Notes: generated from the letters alone by a model not told the origin. A DNA stretch of 64,000 nt from Bacteroidota bacterium (GCA_947453145.1 CANGFA010000004.1:51075-115074), one strand, 5' to 3'; counted from the first letter of the stretch, positions 7,561 to 18,452 are shown. A program made the numbers and translations.

Positions 7561-9738
7561 ATGGAACATGTACAATTAAAAGTAGACGGCATGAGTTGCA
7601 CCAATTGTGCACTCTCCATTCATAAATATTTAGAAAATCAGGGTGCGGTAGAACCCAAAGTAAGTTTTATGGAAGGTGAAGTGCAGTTTGACTTGCCTGC
7701 TGAATTAAATAAAGAAACACTAGTAAAAGGAATAACCAATTTAGGATACAAAGTGCGAGGTCAAGCCGAAGCAGCCCCTGCCAAAAAATGGTTGGACAAT
7801 AATAAAGATCGTGCCTTGTTTTGTTTAATTTTTACCGTCCCTTTAGTGGCACATATGATACCTGGTATTCATCAAATTCCAGGTATGCATGTATTTATGA
7901 ATCCTTATGTTCAATTAGGGATAACCCTTCCAGTATTAATAGTAGGCTTGGGCTATTTTGGAAAAAGTGCGTGGAATAGTATGCTCAATGGGATTCCAAA
8001 TATGAATGTATTGGTAAGTATAGGAGCAATTGCATCATTTGGTTTTAGTTTATATGGAACCCTTATTGGCAAAGGCATGGAGTTTGCTTACTACGAAACA
8101 ACTGCTACTATTTTAACACTCGTATTTTTTGGAAACTATTTAGAAGATGCTTCTATTGAATCTACACAACGTGCTTTAAAAGATTTAGTGAAAGCACAAA
8201 AAGTCATGGCCAACATGATTTTTTTTGACGAAAATCATAAAGAAATTTTATTCAATGTAGAAAGTGATACTTTAAAAGTTGGTGATATTGTATTAATTAA
8301 TTCGGGAGAAACCATTCCTATGGATTGTAAAGTACTATGGGGAGAGGCCAATGTAAATGAATCCATTGTAACAGGAGAAAGTGTGCCTGTTTTTAGAAAA
8401 ATGAATGATATATTATTAGGCGGGAGCACCATTGAAAATGGAATGGTGAAAGCCTATATCACAGCAGTGGGAAATGATACGGTACTTGCCAATATTTTAA
8501 AAATGGTTAAAGCGGCACAAGGCGAAAAACCTCCCGTACAAATTTTAGCCGATAAAATTTCGGCCATCTTTGTACCATTGGTATTAAGCATTGCCCTAGC
8601 TACTTTAATTGGTAACTACTTTTTTGCACATAACGAAGCGGGTAACCCAATTGGTTTTGGTGCAAGTATGTTAAGAGCCATAGCTGTATTGGTTATTTCT
8701 TGCCCCTGTGCTATGGGTCTTGCAACTCCTGCAGCCATTGCAGTGGGTTTGGGACGTGGAGCTAGAAATGGGGTTATTTTTAAAAACGCAAAAAGCTTAG
8801 AAACTTTCAAGGATATTAAGCAAGTGGTATTTGATAAAACAGGTACCCTTACAACAGGTCATTTTGAAATTGCGGGATTTAAAATAAAGAATGCCCAAAG
8901 TGAAGTTGGTAATACTGCATTATCCGAGGATGATTTTAAAGTATTGGTTTATTCTTTAGAAAGATATTCCAATCACCCAATTGCAAAATGCATTAGTACA
9001 CATTGGAAAATAAACAATGCAACCAATTGGCGTAAAATTGAGGAAATAAAAGGCATGGGAATACAAGCCTTTGATAAAGAAGGTAATGAATTTTGGTCCG
9101 GCTCGTTTAAAACATTAAAAGATCAAAGCGAGGAAGATGGTCACAATGTTTACATACAAAAAAATGGCAAACTACTTGGTTGGGTAGACGTAACCGATCA
9201 AATAAGACCAGAGGCCAAAGAAGTTATTGATACTTTACATAAGCAAGGCATCCATACTATTTTATTAAGTGGTGATAGAAAAGAAAAATGTGAGGCGGTC
9301 GGAAAAGTATTGGGGATTCAAGAAATAATCAGTGAGCAAAGCCCTGCAGATAAATTAAAAAAATTAGACGCACTTACTGCTATTGTTCCAACTGCTATGG
9401 TAGGGGATGGTATTAATGATGCACCCGCATTAGCAAAAGCCACCATTGGAATTTCCTTAAGCAATGCTTCACATATTGCCATTCAAAGTGCGCAGGTAAT
9501 TTTAATGAATCAAGGCTTAAAGAACTTACCGATGGCATTAGGACTTGGACGACGTACATATGAAACCATTAAAGAAAATTTAGGATGGGCTTTTTCTTAT
9601 AATATCATAGCCATCCCCGTTGCAGCATTAGGCTTATTAGGTACCTGGGGGCCTACTTATGGTGCATTAATTATGGGATTGAGTGATGTGGTTTTAGCCT
9701 TAAATTCGCTTAGATTATTTAAGAAAAAGCTAGTATAA
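7561..9738 (+). CDS. copA: Heavy-metal (copper-type) translocating P-type ATPase
   Basis: This 725-residue P1B ATPase pumps soft-metal cations, probably copper, out of the cytoplasm or toward periplasmic enzymes. It has one N-terminal metal-binding domain with a C13-x-x-C16 pair in GMSCTNC. The actuator motif TGES is at 271-274 and the membrane metal site C381-P-C383 places it with Cu-type (IB-1) pumps. The phosphorylated aspartate D425 is in DKTGT, an SNHPIAK segment lies in the N-domain, and GDGIND is at 615-620. A palindrome at its transcription start suggests regulated expression. It could instead supply copper to respiratory oxidases, as CtpA or FixI types do. Confidence 0.93.
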   Translation: MEHVQLKVDGMSCTNCALSIHKYLENQGAVEPKVSFMEGEVQFDLPAELNKETLVKGITNLGYKVRGQAEAAPAKKWLDNNKDRALFCLIFTVPLVAHMIPGIHQIPGMHVFMNPYVQLGITLPVLIVGLGYFGKSAWNSMLNGIPNMNVLVSIGAIASFGFSLYGTLIGKGMEFAYYETTATILTLVFFGNYLEDASIESTQRALKDLVKAQKVMANMIFFDENHKEILFNVESDTLKVGDIVLINSGETIPMDCKVLWGEANVNESIVTGESVPVFRKMNDILLGGSTIENGMVKAYITAVGNDTVLANILKMVKAAQGEKPPVQILADKISAIFVPLVLSIALATLIGNYFFAHNEAGNPIGFGASMLRAIAVLVISCPCAMGLATPAAIAVGLGRGARNGVIFKNAKSLETFKDIKQVVFDKTGTLTTGHFEIAGFKIKNAQSEVGNTALSEDDFKVLVYSLERYSNHPIAKCISTHWKINNATNWRKIEEIKGMGIQAFDKEGNEFWSGSFKTLKDQSEEDGHNVYIQKNGKLLGWVDVTDQIRPEAKEVIDTLHKQGIHTILLSGDRKEKCEAVGKVLGIQEIISEQSPADKLKKLDALTAIVPTAMVGDGINDAPALAKATIGISLSNASHIAIQSAQVILMNQGLKNLPMALGLGRRTYETIKENLGWAFSYNIIAIPVAALGLLGTWGPTYGALIMGLSDVVLALNSLRLFKKKLV

Positions 9739-9744
9739 ACATTT

Positions 9745-11457
9745 TTGAAATCCTTACCATCTATATTAAAATCCTATTGGGGTTATGAAAATTTCAGACC
9801 CCAGCAACTGGCAGTAATTGAAAGTGTACTTGCAAAAAAAGATACCCTAACCTTATTACCAACTGGAGCAGGGAAATCATTATGTTTTCAAGTCCCTACT
9901 ATTTTTGAGAATGGCATTTGCTTAGTAATCAGTCCCCTTATTGCACTCATGCAGGATCAGGTTAAGGATTTGCAATCAAAAAATATTCCAGCCATTGCTT
10001 TAGGTGGTCAACTAAGCGAGGAAGCCCAGGATGAAATTATAAAAGCTGCTATTCGCGGAAAATATAAATTCATTTATTGCTCACCAGAAAAACTGGCACA
10101 AAAAAGTTTTCAAGAGTCCATTACACAAATTAAATTCACCTTATTTGCCATTGACGAAGCACATTGTATTTCGCAATGGGGATATGATTTTAGACCCTCC
10201 TACCGAAAACTTCATGTTCTAAAAGAACTTTTTCCCCATATACCCATATTGGCTATGACTGCTTCTGCAATCCCCACTGTACAGCAGGACATTATGAAAC
10301 AGTTGGATTTTAAGCAGTCCAACATAATAACAGATAGTTTCCTAAGATCTAATTTAAAATATAGTATTCAAAAAGTACCCGTTAAAATTCATAGCTTAAG
10401 AACAATTTTAAATACATTAAATGGAAACGCAATTGTCTATTGCAATACCCGAAGTAATGTGACGCAACTTACTCAATTACTTAAGGCCTACGGTTACAAA
10501 GTGGGGGAATACCATGCAGGTATGACCATGGAAGGACGTAAACAAGTACAGTCCAATTGGATGCAGGACGAGACACCAATTGTAGTGTGCACCAGTGCAT
10601 TTGGCATGGGTATTAACAAAGGAAATGTGCGCGCTGTTATACATTATGATATACCAGGAAGTATAGAACAATATTATCAGGAAGCAGGAAGAGCAGGTAG
10701 AGACGGTACCTTTGCAGAAGCTATATTGTTGTATCAACAAAATGACTGGGATTATTGGATTGAATTACAAGAAAAAAAATATCCATCTATAGATGTTATT
10801 AAAAAAATATTTCAAGACTTAGCCAACTTTGTTCAACTGCCAGTTGGTATGGGAGAGAAGCAACAATTTCCATTTGATTTTGAAAACTTCTGTGTCATTT
10901 TTAAATGGGATAAAATAATTGCGCGCAATGCATTTAGCTGGATTCAACAGGAGGGACATATTCGTTTTTCAGAAGCTGCCTTTACCCCTTCTATGGTACA
11001 AGTATTGGGCGATCGAGAAAGTATTGAAAGTTTCCAACAACTACAACCATCGGCCGGCGTTGTATTGCAAACCATTTTACGCACTTATGGGGGCATTTTA
11101 GATAGTCCCCATTTTATCAATGAAAAATTATTAGCCGAATTATTGCAAAGAGATATTCCATTTGTTATTGAAAATTTAAAGTCTCTATCCTTACATGGTA
11201 TGATAAGTTTTGATCAAAAGCAAAACCAACCCGTTGTGCAATTTTTATGGAACCGCAGTGCTGCCTCTTTTATGAAACTGGATCTAGACCATTACCAGCT
11301 AATGAAAAAAGCCTTTATTGAAAGAATTAAACAATTTATCGGCTATCTGCAATCAAACCCATTGGTATGTAGAAGTATCTATTTAGCCAAATACTTTGGT
11401 GAAAAGGACGCGAAACCCTGTGGAATATGCGACATTTGCTCAAGTACGAAGGATTAG
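9745..11457 (+). CDS. recQ: RecQ-family ATP-dependent DNA helicase
   Basis: RecQ helicases unwind DNA 3'-5' in recombination and fork repair. The 570 residues contain Walker A GAGKS at 41-45, the DEAH box at 137-140 followed by the aromatic-rich loop CISQWGYDFRPSY, and motif VI in YYQEAGRAGRDG. The zinc-type cysteines (CGICDIC, C559, C562, C565, with an upstream Cys) lie at the extreme C terminus rather than just after the helicase core. No HRDC domain is present. The start is a TTG at 9745, six bases after the ATPase gene stops, so the two may share a transcript. Confidence 0.93.
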   Translation: MKSLPSILKSYWGYENFRPQQLAVIESVLAKKDTLTLLPTGAGKSLCFQVPTIFENGICLVISPLIALMQDQVKDLQSKNIPAIALGGQLSEEAQDEIIKAAIRGKYKFIYCSPEKLAQKSFQESITQIKFTLFAIDEAHCISQWGYDFRPSYRKLHVLKELFPHIPILAMTASAIPTVQQDIMKQLDFKQSNIITDSFLRSNLKYSIQKVPVKIHSLRTILNTLNGNAIVYCNTRSNVTQLTQLLKAYGYKVGEYHAGMTMEGRKQVQSNWMQDETPIVVCTSAFGMGINKGNVRAVIHYDIPGSIEQYYQEAGRAGRDGTFAEAILLYQQNDWDYWIELQEKKYPSIDVIKKIFQDLANFVQLPVGMGEKQQFPFDFENFCVIFKWDKIIARNAFSWIQQEGHIRFSEAAFTPSMVQVLGDRESIESFQQLQPSAGVVLQTILRTYGGILDSPHFINEKLLAELLQRDIPFVIENLKSLSLHGMISFDQKQNQPVVQFLWNRSAASFMKLDLDHYQLMKKAFIERIKQFIGYLQSNPLVCRSIYLAKYFGEKDAKPCGICDICSSTKD

Positions 11458-11547
11458 GTAAATTTAACAAAACATTGGAAATGCTTTTTTTACATAAATT
11501 GCTAAAAATCGTTTCTTTACATCAAGCAATCATTTAAAATTATAATT

Positions 11548-12246
11548 ATGGAAGATAAAAAAAAATACAAAGTGTTATTGTGTGAAGACGATAGCAACTT
11601 AGGATTGGTGTTAAAAAATTATTTAGAGCTAGACGAATACGATGTTACCTTAGAACGTGACGGTCGCTTAGGACTAGCTGCATTTCAAAGAGAAAAATTT
11701 GATTTATGTTTATTAGATGTAATGATGCCACATGTGGATGGGTTCACTTTGGCGGAAGAAATTAGAGACATTGATCCTGATGTGCCTTTATTTTTCTTAA
11801 GTGCAAAAACATTAAAGGAAGATATTATACATGGATACAAATTAGGAGCCGACGATTATATTACAAAACCTTTTGACAGTGAAGTATTGATGCTTAAAAT
11901 TAAAGCTATCATTAAGCGTAACGAAGAAGATAATAAAATCACAGATAACCAAGAGTTTGATTTAGGTCAATATCATTTTAACCCTAAATTGCGTGAACTA
12001 ATACATGGCGAAAGTATTCAAATTTTATCTCCAAAGGAAAATGAATTATTAAAAATGTTGTCTGAACACAAGAACGACGTTTTAACAAGAGAAAAAGCTT
12101 TGAAGAAAATTTGGGGTAGCGACACCTACTTTAATGGTCGTAGTATGGATGTGTATATTGCAAAATTGAGAAAATTTTTAAGAGAAGATACGCAAATCGA
12201 AATTGTCAATATTCATGGAAATGGATTTAGATTAGTGGTACATTAA
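11548..12246 (+). CDS. OmpR-family response regulator (RprY-like)
   Basis: This is a 232-residue two-component DNA-binding regulator. The receiver domain (about 6-120) has the acidic pocket at E13-D15, the phosphoryl-accepting D57 in CLLDVMMP, S85 and K107 in ITKPF. A winged-helix DNA-binding domain follows at about 135-232. It resembles RprY of Bacteroides. No histidine kinase gene is present anywhere in the window, so its partner is encoded elsewhere or it is an orphan. Codons 4-6 lie in a run of nine A residues (11557-11565), which could allow some slippage. Confidence 0.92.
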   Translation: MEDKKKYKVLLCEDDSNLGLVLKNYLELDEYDVTLERDGRLGLAAFQREKFDLCLLDVMMPHVDGFTLAEEIRDIDPDVPLFFLSAKTLKEDIIHGYKLGADDYITKPFDSEVLMLKIKAIIKRNEEDNKITDNQEFDLGQYHFNPKLRELIHGESIQILSPKENELLKMLSEHKNDVLTREKALKKIWGSDTYFNGRSMDVYIAKLRKFLREDTQIEIVNIHGNGFRLVVH

Positions 12247-12315
12247 GCGCCTTTCGCAAGATTTAGATTTTACAAATGAATGAAATAAAATAGCAATAAA
12301 AAGAGAACGAAAAAT

Positions 12316-12339
12316 AAAAGCATCCGATTGGATGCTTTT
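12316..12339. terminator. Bidirectional intrinsic terminator between the regulator gene and ruvB
   Basis: A perfect 10-bp stem (AAAAGCATCC / GGATGCTTTT) with a four-base loop is flanked by A/T runs on both sides. It can therefore stop transcripts of the convergent response regulator and ruvB genes. Confidence 0.85.
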
Positions 12340-12342
12340 ATT

Positions 12343-13377
12343 TTATCTAAATAATTCTGGATTTTCGGTAGCGCCTCCCCTATGTTTTCCTAAATGCTCA
12401 TATGCTTTATAAGTTACTTCACGACCTCTTGGTGTTCTTTGTAAAAAGCCCTCTTGGATCAAAAAGGGTTCATACACTTCTTCGATAGTACCTGATTCCT
12501 CACCCACTGCAGTGGCAATGGTTGAAATACCAACGGGTCCACCTTTGAACTTTTCAATGATCGCCAGTAAAATGCGGTTATCCATTTCATCTAAACCATG
12601 ATCGTCTACATTCAAGGCTTTTAAAGCATGTTTAGTAATGCCAATATCTACAATTCCATCATTGAGTACCTGTGCAAAATCACGAACCCTTCTTAGTAAG
12701 CCATTGGCAATACGAGGGGTTCCTCTACTTCGACGGGATATTTCACCTGCCGCTTCTGTATTTATATTTACATTTAAAATGCCGGCACTACGTAAAATAA
12801 TTTTTTCGATGACAGTGGCAGGATAATATTCCAAACGAGACTTAATACCAAAACGTGAAAGTAAAGGAGCTGTTAATAAACCACTTCTTGTTGTAGCTCC
12901 TACTAATGTAAATGGATTTAAATTTATCTGTATACTTCTTGCATTGGCACCACTATCAATCATGATGTCAATTTTATAATCTTCCATGGCCGCATATAAA
13001 TATTCTTCTACTACGGTACTTAATCGGTGTATCTCATCAATGAACAATACATCATTGGGTTCTAAACTGGTTAACAAGCCAGCTAAGTCGCTGGGCTTTT
13101 CAATTACTGGGCCCGAAGTTTCTTTTATTTGCACCCCCATTTCATTGGCTACAATCCTACTTAATGTGGTTTTACCCAATCCTGGAGGACCATGAAATAA
13201 AATATGATCCAAGGCCTCCCCTCTTAATTTTGCCGCCTTAATAAAAATGCTAATATTCTCTATCAACTGTGGTTGACCGGCGAATGCATCTATTTCGGTG
13301 GGGCGAATACTATTCTCAAATTCACGATCCTGTGGATTTAAATTTTGAGGCGTAGTATCTAAGTTTGGGTTGGACAT
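12343..13377 (-). CDS. ruvB: Holliday junction branch-migration ATPase RuvB
   Basis: RuvB is the hexameric AAA+ motor that drives Holliday junction migration with RuvA before RuvC cleavage. The 344 residues show Walker A GPPGLGKT at 63-70 and Walker B DEIH at 114-117. Sensor 1 and the arginine finger lie in [18 protein letters not shown], and the C-terminal winged helix ends in TPRGREVT. The related ruvC gene lies about 11 kb away in this window, and ruvA is not present. Confidence 0.97.
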   Translation of the reverse strand: MSNPNLDTTPQNLNPQDREFENSIRPTEIDAFAGQPQLIENISIFIKAAKLRGEALDHILFHGPPGLGKTTLSRIVANEMGVQIKETSGPVIEKPSDLAGLLTSLEPNDVLFIDEIHRLSTVVEEYLYAAMEDYKIDIMIDSGANARSIQINLNPFTLVGATTRSGLLTAPLLSRFGIKSRLEYYPATVIEKIILRSAGILNVNINTEAAGEISRRSRGTPRIANGLLRRVRDFAQVLNDGIVDIGITKHALKALNVDDHGLDEMDNRILLAIIEKFKGGPVGISTIATAVGEESGTIEEVYEPFLIQEGFLQRTPRGREVTYKAYEHLGKHRGGATENPELFR

Positions 13378-13446
13378 TTATTTAGCTATGCTTGTTTTTT
13401 ATTGCACTTGTTTATGATAAATTAAAACACATTTACTTGCTGTTTT

Positions 13447-15555
13447 TTATTTTGCAGGTGTATATGGCTTATCTAATAAGTGATTGAAAATAAATTTATT
13501 TTTTAACTCATTAAAGTGTTTTCCTTTTGCCGCACCCCATCCATGTCTTCCACCGGGATACAACATAAACTCAACTTCTTTTCCATTATCCTCTAAGGCA
13601 CTTAATAATTGAATAGAGTTTTGCATATGCACATTGTCATCCGATGTACCATGAACCAATTGTAAAGTGCCTTTAAAATCTTTTACATAAGACAATACGC
13701 TACTTGTTTTATAGCCTTCTGGATTCTCTCCTGGGGTATCCATATATCTTTCGGTATAATGAGAATCATATAAACTCCAGTCTACCACACTACCTCCTGC
13801 CATAGCATGGGTAAATACAGATGCACCATAGGTTAACGCATAACAGCTCATGTAACCACCATAACTAAATCCAGTGATACAAATCTTTTTAGCATCTGCA
13901 TTTCCATTGGCAATAAACCATTTAGCCATGGTCATATAATCCTGCATTTCCCAGTAGCCTAAATTACGATACATGTAGTTCACCCCTTCTTTACCAAAAT
14001 GTCCACTTGCTCTGTGATCAAAAGCCACTTGAATTAAACCTTCCTTCGCCCAATTTTCTTTGGCTGCTGGATTGCTCCAGCTATCCATCACGGTACCTGC
14101 ATTAGGACCACCATAAATACTCACGAGCAATGGATACTTTTTATTTGGATCCATGTTCTTTGGCCAAGTCACCAATGCTGGCAATTCATATAAACCGTCC
14201 GCACTTTTAATGCGAATTAATTCTGTTTTTGCAAAAGAAGCTGCATTAAATGTACTGTCTACCGCAGTTCCCAAAGTTTCCACCTTAGGTTCGCCTTTTT
14301 TAGCAATTTCAATAACCGAAAAAGCAGTTGGTGTAGTTACATTACTATACACACCCACAAAATGTTTAGCATCCGGCGCTAAATAAACTTGGTTGTAGTT
14401 AAAATTACCAGTTGATAATCTTTTTAAGTTACTGCCATCAAAACCAACGCTATAAAAATCTATTCTAGCTGTATTCTCTATACCACGTGCTGTAAAATAA
14501 ATAGTCTTTGTTTTCTCATCAATTAACTTAATTCCCGTAACTGTATATTTTCCGTTAGTAATTGCATTTACTAATTGTCCATTCATATCATACATATACA
14601 ATTGGTTCCACCCTGTTGCATCTGACTGTGCGATGTATCCTTTATTATTTGCTAAGAAATTAATTCTTCCACTTACGCGGTCTTCTAAATCAATCCATGT
14701 TTTTTGATATTCCTTGTACACTTCTTTCTTAGCACCTGTTGCCAAATTTAACTCATATATTTTTAAATTATTTTGACCACGATCCATCCAAGACAACCAC
14801 ATACTATTGTTATTGGGATTCCAAATAGGCCATCCAAAATATTGATCATCTTGATCGTTAAAATCAGCCCAAGTAATCGCACCTCCTGTGGGAGCGACCC
14901 ATCCAATTTTCACAGTTGGGTTGGCGTCACCTACTTTAGGGTATCTTGTTTCCTCGATATATCCATGTTGTCCGTCACTATTATAAATAGGGAACATAGG
15001 CACTTTACGTTCGTCAAAACGCATAAAAGAAATATACTTGCTATCTGGGCTCCACCAAAATGCACGATACTGAGTTGGACGACCAAAAATTTCTTCAAAA
15101 TAAACCCAACTTGCATAACCATTCAAAATACCCTTGGTATCCTCATTGGTAATTGCCGTTTCTTTTTTATCTGCAATACTTAGCGTATATAGATTATTAT
15201 TTTTGGTATAACCCACAAATTTCCCGTCAGGAGACAGGGTTGGATTTTTTTCCTCCACCGCATCAAATGTTAACTGTGTTTCCACCCCATTTTCCTTCAA
15301 ATACACATTGGCATTTTTAACATACGCTACTTTATCTGAACTAACCGCCAATGCAGGAGCTGGAGTATATTGTTTAGAAGTTAAGTTGTAAACATAATCC
15401 TTTGCCGCTTTCTCCCCATTTAATTTTGTATTCACAACCAGTTGGTTATTATCTATCCAACGAACAAAACGTGGCAAGTTAGCACCTTGCATTTGTGCAA
15501 TGCTAGCGATAGCAGCTAAAGAGAAACTTACAAATAATACAATTGATTTTTTCAT
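13447..15555 (-). CDS. Secreted S9 family peptidase (dipeptidyl peptidase IV type)
   Basis: This exported serine exopeptidase probably removes X-Pro dipeptides from peptide N termini in the periplasm. The chosen ATG at 15555 gives 702 residues beginning with a clear signal peptide (KKSIVLFVSFSLAAIASIAQ); an upstream in-frame start would only lengthen it. The N-terminal half (about 60-450) is the DPPIV beta-propeller, with YASWVYFEEIFGR carrying the double Glu that binds the substrate amino terminus. The C-terminal alpha/beta hydrolase domain has catalytic S564 (GFSYGG), D639 (HGTSDD) and H671 (GGRHGWG). Confidence 0.93.
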   Translation of the reverse strand: MKKSIVLFVSFSLAAIASIAQMQGANLPRFVRWIDNNQLVVNTKLNGEKAAKDYVYNLTSKQYTPAPALAVSSDKVAYVKNANVYLKENGVETQLTFDAVEEKNPTLSPDGKFVGYTKNNNLYTLSIADKKETAITNEDTKGILNGYASWVYFEEIFGRPTQYRAFWWSPDSKYISFMRFDERKVPMFPIYNSDGQHGYIEETRYPKVGDANPTVKIGWVAPTGGAITWADFNDQDDQYFGWPIWNPNNNSMWLSWMDRGQNNLKIYELNLATGAKKEVYKEYQKTWIDLEDRVSGRINFLANNKGYIAQSDATGWNQLYMYDMNGQLVNAITNGKYTVTGIKLIDEKTKTIYFTARGIENTARIDFYSVGFDGSNLKRLSTGNFNYNQVYLAPDAKHFVGVYSNVTTPTAFSVIEIAKKGEPKVETLGTAVDSTFNAASFAKTELIRIKSADGLYELPALVTWPKNMDPNKKYPLLVSIYGGPNAGTVMDSWSNPAAKENWAKEGLIQVAFDHRASGHFGKEGVNYMYRNLGYWEMQDYMTMAKWFIANGNADAKKICITGFSYGGYMSCYALTYGASVFTHAMAGGSVVDWSLYDSHYTERYMDTPGENPEGYKTSSVLSYVKDFKGTLQLVHGTSDDNVHMQNSIQLLSALEDNGKEVEFMLYPGGRHGWGAAKGKHFNELKNKFIFNHLLDKPYTPAK

Positions 15556-15628
15556 ATGACTTGATTGATATAAATTTTGGAACATTTTAAAAGTTAGTAC
15601 TATAAATTTAAAATAATTTTTTAGCTTA

Positions 15629-18385
15629 TTAGATAACGATATTAATCATTCTTCCTTTTACAAAAATTAATTTCTTCACTGGCTTGTCCTCTACCCACTT
15701 TTGAATGGCTTCATTAGCAAGCACAATTTCACGCACCTGGTCCTCGGTTGCATCCAAAGAAATAGAAATATTAGCCCTTACTTTACCATTGATACTTACT
15801 GGATATTCCTTTGCCGTTTCCAATACATATTGTGCATTGAATATTGGATAGTTTGCATCTACAATCAATCCCTGGTTTCCTAATGCACTCCATAATTCCT
15901 CTGCGAAATGAGGAGCATAAGGCGTAATTAAAATAAGTACTTGTTCTAAAATAGCTTTTTTATGACAGCCTGCATCATACAACTCATTGATACAAATCAT
16001 GAATGTACTAATAGCCGTATTAAAACTATAACGCTCTGTATCTTCTTCAATTTTCTTAATGGTCTTATGTAATATTTTTAATTCTTCGGCAGTAGGCATT
16101 TCGTCCACCCATACTTTACCTTTCATCTCGTCAAAGAAAAGTCTCCAGAATTTCTTAATAAAACGATGCACACCTTCAATCCCTTTGGTATCCCAAGGTT
16201 TACTTTGCTCTACAGGACCTAAGAACATTTCATACATTCTAAAAGTATCCGCTCCATATTTTTGTACTAAGTCGTCCGGATTCACCGTATTAAATTTAGA
16301 CTTAGACATTTTCTCCACTTCTGCACTACATATATATTTGCCGTCTTCTAAAATAAATGTTGCATTGGCATAATCGGGCTTCCATTTTTTAAAAGCTTCT
16401 GTATCCAATTCAAATCCATCTACCATATTTACATCCACATGCAATTGATCCACTTCATCTGCGCCAATTAAGCCAGCAGAAACAAATGTATTTGTTCCTC
16501 TTTTACGAAATACAAAGCGAGAGCTTCCTTGAATCATTCCTTGATTCAATAATTTTTTAAAAGGCTCGTCAAAACCAATATGGCCTAAATCATATAAAGC
16601 TTTCGTCCACATTCGACTGTACAATAAATGACCCACAGCATGTTCGGTACCTCCAATGTATAAATCTACTTGTCCCCAGTAATCACTTGCTTTACGGCTA
16701 CAGAATTCGGACTCATTATTAGGATCCATATAGCGTAAAAAATACCAACTACTACCAGCATAACCTGGCATGGTATTGGTCTCATAATTTTCCGCTTTCC
16801 ATGAAGCAATATTGGCAAGTGGCCCTTCCCCTTCAGGGCCTGGTCCATAATTGTCTACATCAGGCAATAATAATGGTAATTCATTTTCAGACAATGGATT
16901 GGCCACTCCGTCCATCCATTTTATTGGAAAAGGTTCGCCCCAATATCTTTGTCTGCTAAATGCAGCATCGCGCATTCTGTAATTTACTTTGCGTTGACCA
17001 ATGCCCATTTCTGCTAATTTTTCATTCACTATAGCTATCGCATCTTTTTGAATGATCCCATTTAAGAATTCACTATTGGTTAGTTTCGCTTCTTTAGTTG
17101 GATTGGCTTCCTTACCATCAAATGCATCACCAATAATATTAGTGATGGGAATATTAAAATGTTGCGCAAATTTAAAGTCACGATCATCCCCACAAGGCAC
17201 AGCCATAATGGCTCCCGTACCGTATCCTGCCAATACATATTCAGAAATCCAAATAGGAATTAATTTTTGGTTAAATGGATTCACAACATATGCGCCTGTA
17301 AAACATCCTGTAATTTTTTTCTCTGCTATACGCTCCCGCTCACTCCTACTTTTCACATAAGCAATATAGGCTTCCACTTCGGCCTTATGTGTATCTGGTG
17401 TTATGCTTTCAATTAAAGCATGCTCAGGAGCCACTACCATAAAATCCACACCAAAAACCGTATCAGGGCGCGTGGTATAAACTCTTAAGCTTGCGTCATG
17501 TCCATTTACTGCAAAATCTATTTCAGCACCATAACTTTTCCCAATCCAATTGGATTGCATTTCCTTCATTGCCTCACTAAACTGAATAGTATCTAATCCA
17601 GACAATAATCTATCCGCATATTCGGTAATTCGCAAATACCATTGTCTTAGTTTTTTCTTTTCTACCGGATGTCCACCTCTTTCACTAAGTCCATTAATCA
17701 CTTCGTCATTCGCAAGCACCGTGCCCAATGCCTCACACCAATTTACTTCACCATAACCGCAAAAGGCTAAACGATAATGCATCAAAATAGATTGTTGTTC
17801 TTTTTGGGTAAATCCTTTCCAAGTTGCAGTATCGAACTGCATTTTTGGATCCCCTGGACACACTTGATTTGCATTCCCTTCCTTTTCAAAAACTGCAATT
17901 AATTCCGTAATCGGTTTTGCTTGCTTTGCCCCACGGTCATAGTAGCTATTAAATAATTGTAAAAAAATCCACTGCGTCCATTTGTAATAAGTAGCATCGC
18001 AGGTTCTAACTTCTCTATCCCAGTCATAACTAAAACCAATATTGTCTAATTGCTTTCTAAAATTATCAATATTGCCATGGGTACTTTTTAAAGGATGTAC
18101 ACCATGTTCAATGGCGTATTGCTCTGCAGGTAATCCAAAAGCATCGTAACCCATTGGATGCAAAACATTGAATCCTTTTAATCTTTTATATCGGCTATAA
18201 ATATCTGATGCAATATAACCCAATGGATGTCCCACATGCAAACCTGCTCCGCTAGGATATGGGAACATGTCTAAGACATAACATTTAGGTTTTGAACTAT
18301 CATTCGAAACCTGATATGCTTTTTTTTCTTTCCATTGATCCTGCCATTTTTTCTCTATCGAACTAAATTGATATTCCATCTTCAT
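15629..18385 (-). CDS. leuS: Leucyl-tRNA synthetase
   Basis: LeuS charges tRNA-Leu and edits mischarged products. The 918 residues include the class I HIGH-type motif HVGH at 50-53 in PYPSGAGLHVGH, the CP1 editing domain in the middle with TTRPDTVFG, and KMSKS at 692-696. A C-terminal anticodon and tRNA-binding region follows. Length is normal for Bacteroidota, which carry extra insertions relative to E. coli. The start is ATG 18385 or the ATG two codons later. It is transcribed away from ftsX, and the shared upstream region holds a long inverted repeat. Confidence 0.97.
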   Translation of the reverse strand: MKMEYQFSSIEKKWQDQWKEKKAYQVSNDSSKPKCYVLDMFPYPSGAGLHVGHPLGYIASDIYSRYKRLKGFNVLHPMGYDAFGLPAEQYAIEHGVHPLKSTHGNIDNFRKQLDNIGFSYDWDREVRTCDATYYKWTQWIFLQLFNSYYDRGAKQAKPITELIAVFEKEGNANQVCPGDPKMQFDTATWKGFTQKEQQSILMHYRLAFCGYGEVNWCEALGTVLANDEVINGLSERGGHPVEKKKLRQWYLRITEYADRLLSGLDTIQFSEAMKEMQSNWIGKSYGAEIDFAVNGHDASLRVYTTRPDTVFGVDFMVVAPEHALIESITPDTHKAEVEAYIAYVKSRSERERIAEKKITGCFTGAYVVNPFNQKLIPIWISEYVLAGYGTGAIMAVPCGDDRDFKFAQHFNIPITNIIGDAFDGKEANPTKEAKLTNSEFLNGIIQKDAIAIVNEKLAEMGIGQRKVNYRMRDAAFSRQRYWGEPFPIKWMDGVANPLSENELPLLLPDVDNYGPGPEGEGPLANIASWKAENYETNTMPGYAGSSWYFLRYMDPNNESEFCSRKASDYWGQVDLYIGGTEHAVGHLLYSRMWTKALYDLGHIGFDEPFKKLLNQGMIQGSSRFVFRKRGTNTFVSAGLIGADEVDQLHVDVNMVDGFELDTEAFKKWKPDYANATFILEDGKYICSAEVEKMSKSKFNTVNPDDLVQKYGADTFRMYEMFLGPVEQSKPWDTKGIEGVHRFIKKFWRLFFDEMKGKVWVDEMPTAEELKILHKTIKKIEEDTERYSFNTAISTFMICINELYDAGCHKKAILEQVLILITPYAPHFAEELWSALGNQGLIVDANYPIFNAQYVLETAKEYPVSINGKVRANISISLDATEDQVREIVLANEAIQKWVEDKPVKKLIFVKGRMINIVI

Positions 18386-18452
18386 TTAAGCTTAAAAATC
18401 TATAATTATTCCGTATTTATATTTAGCTGCCCTTTTTTACCCAAATTTGGGC

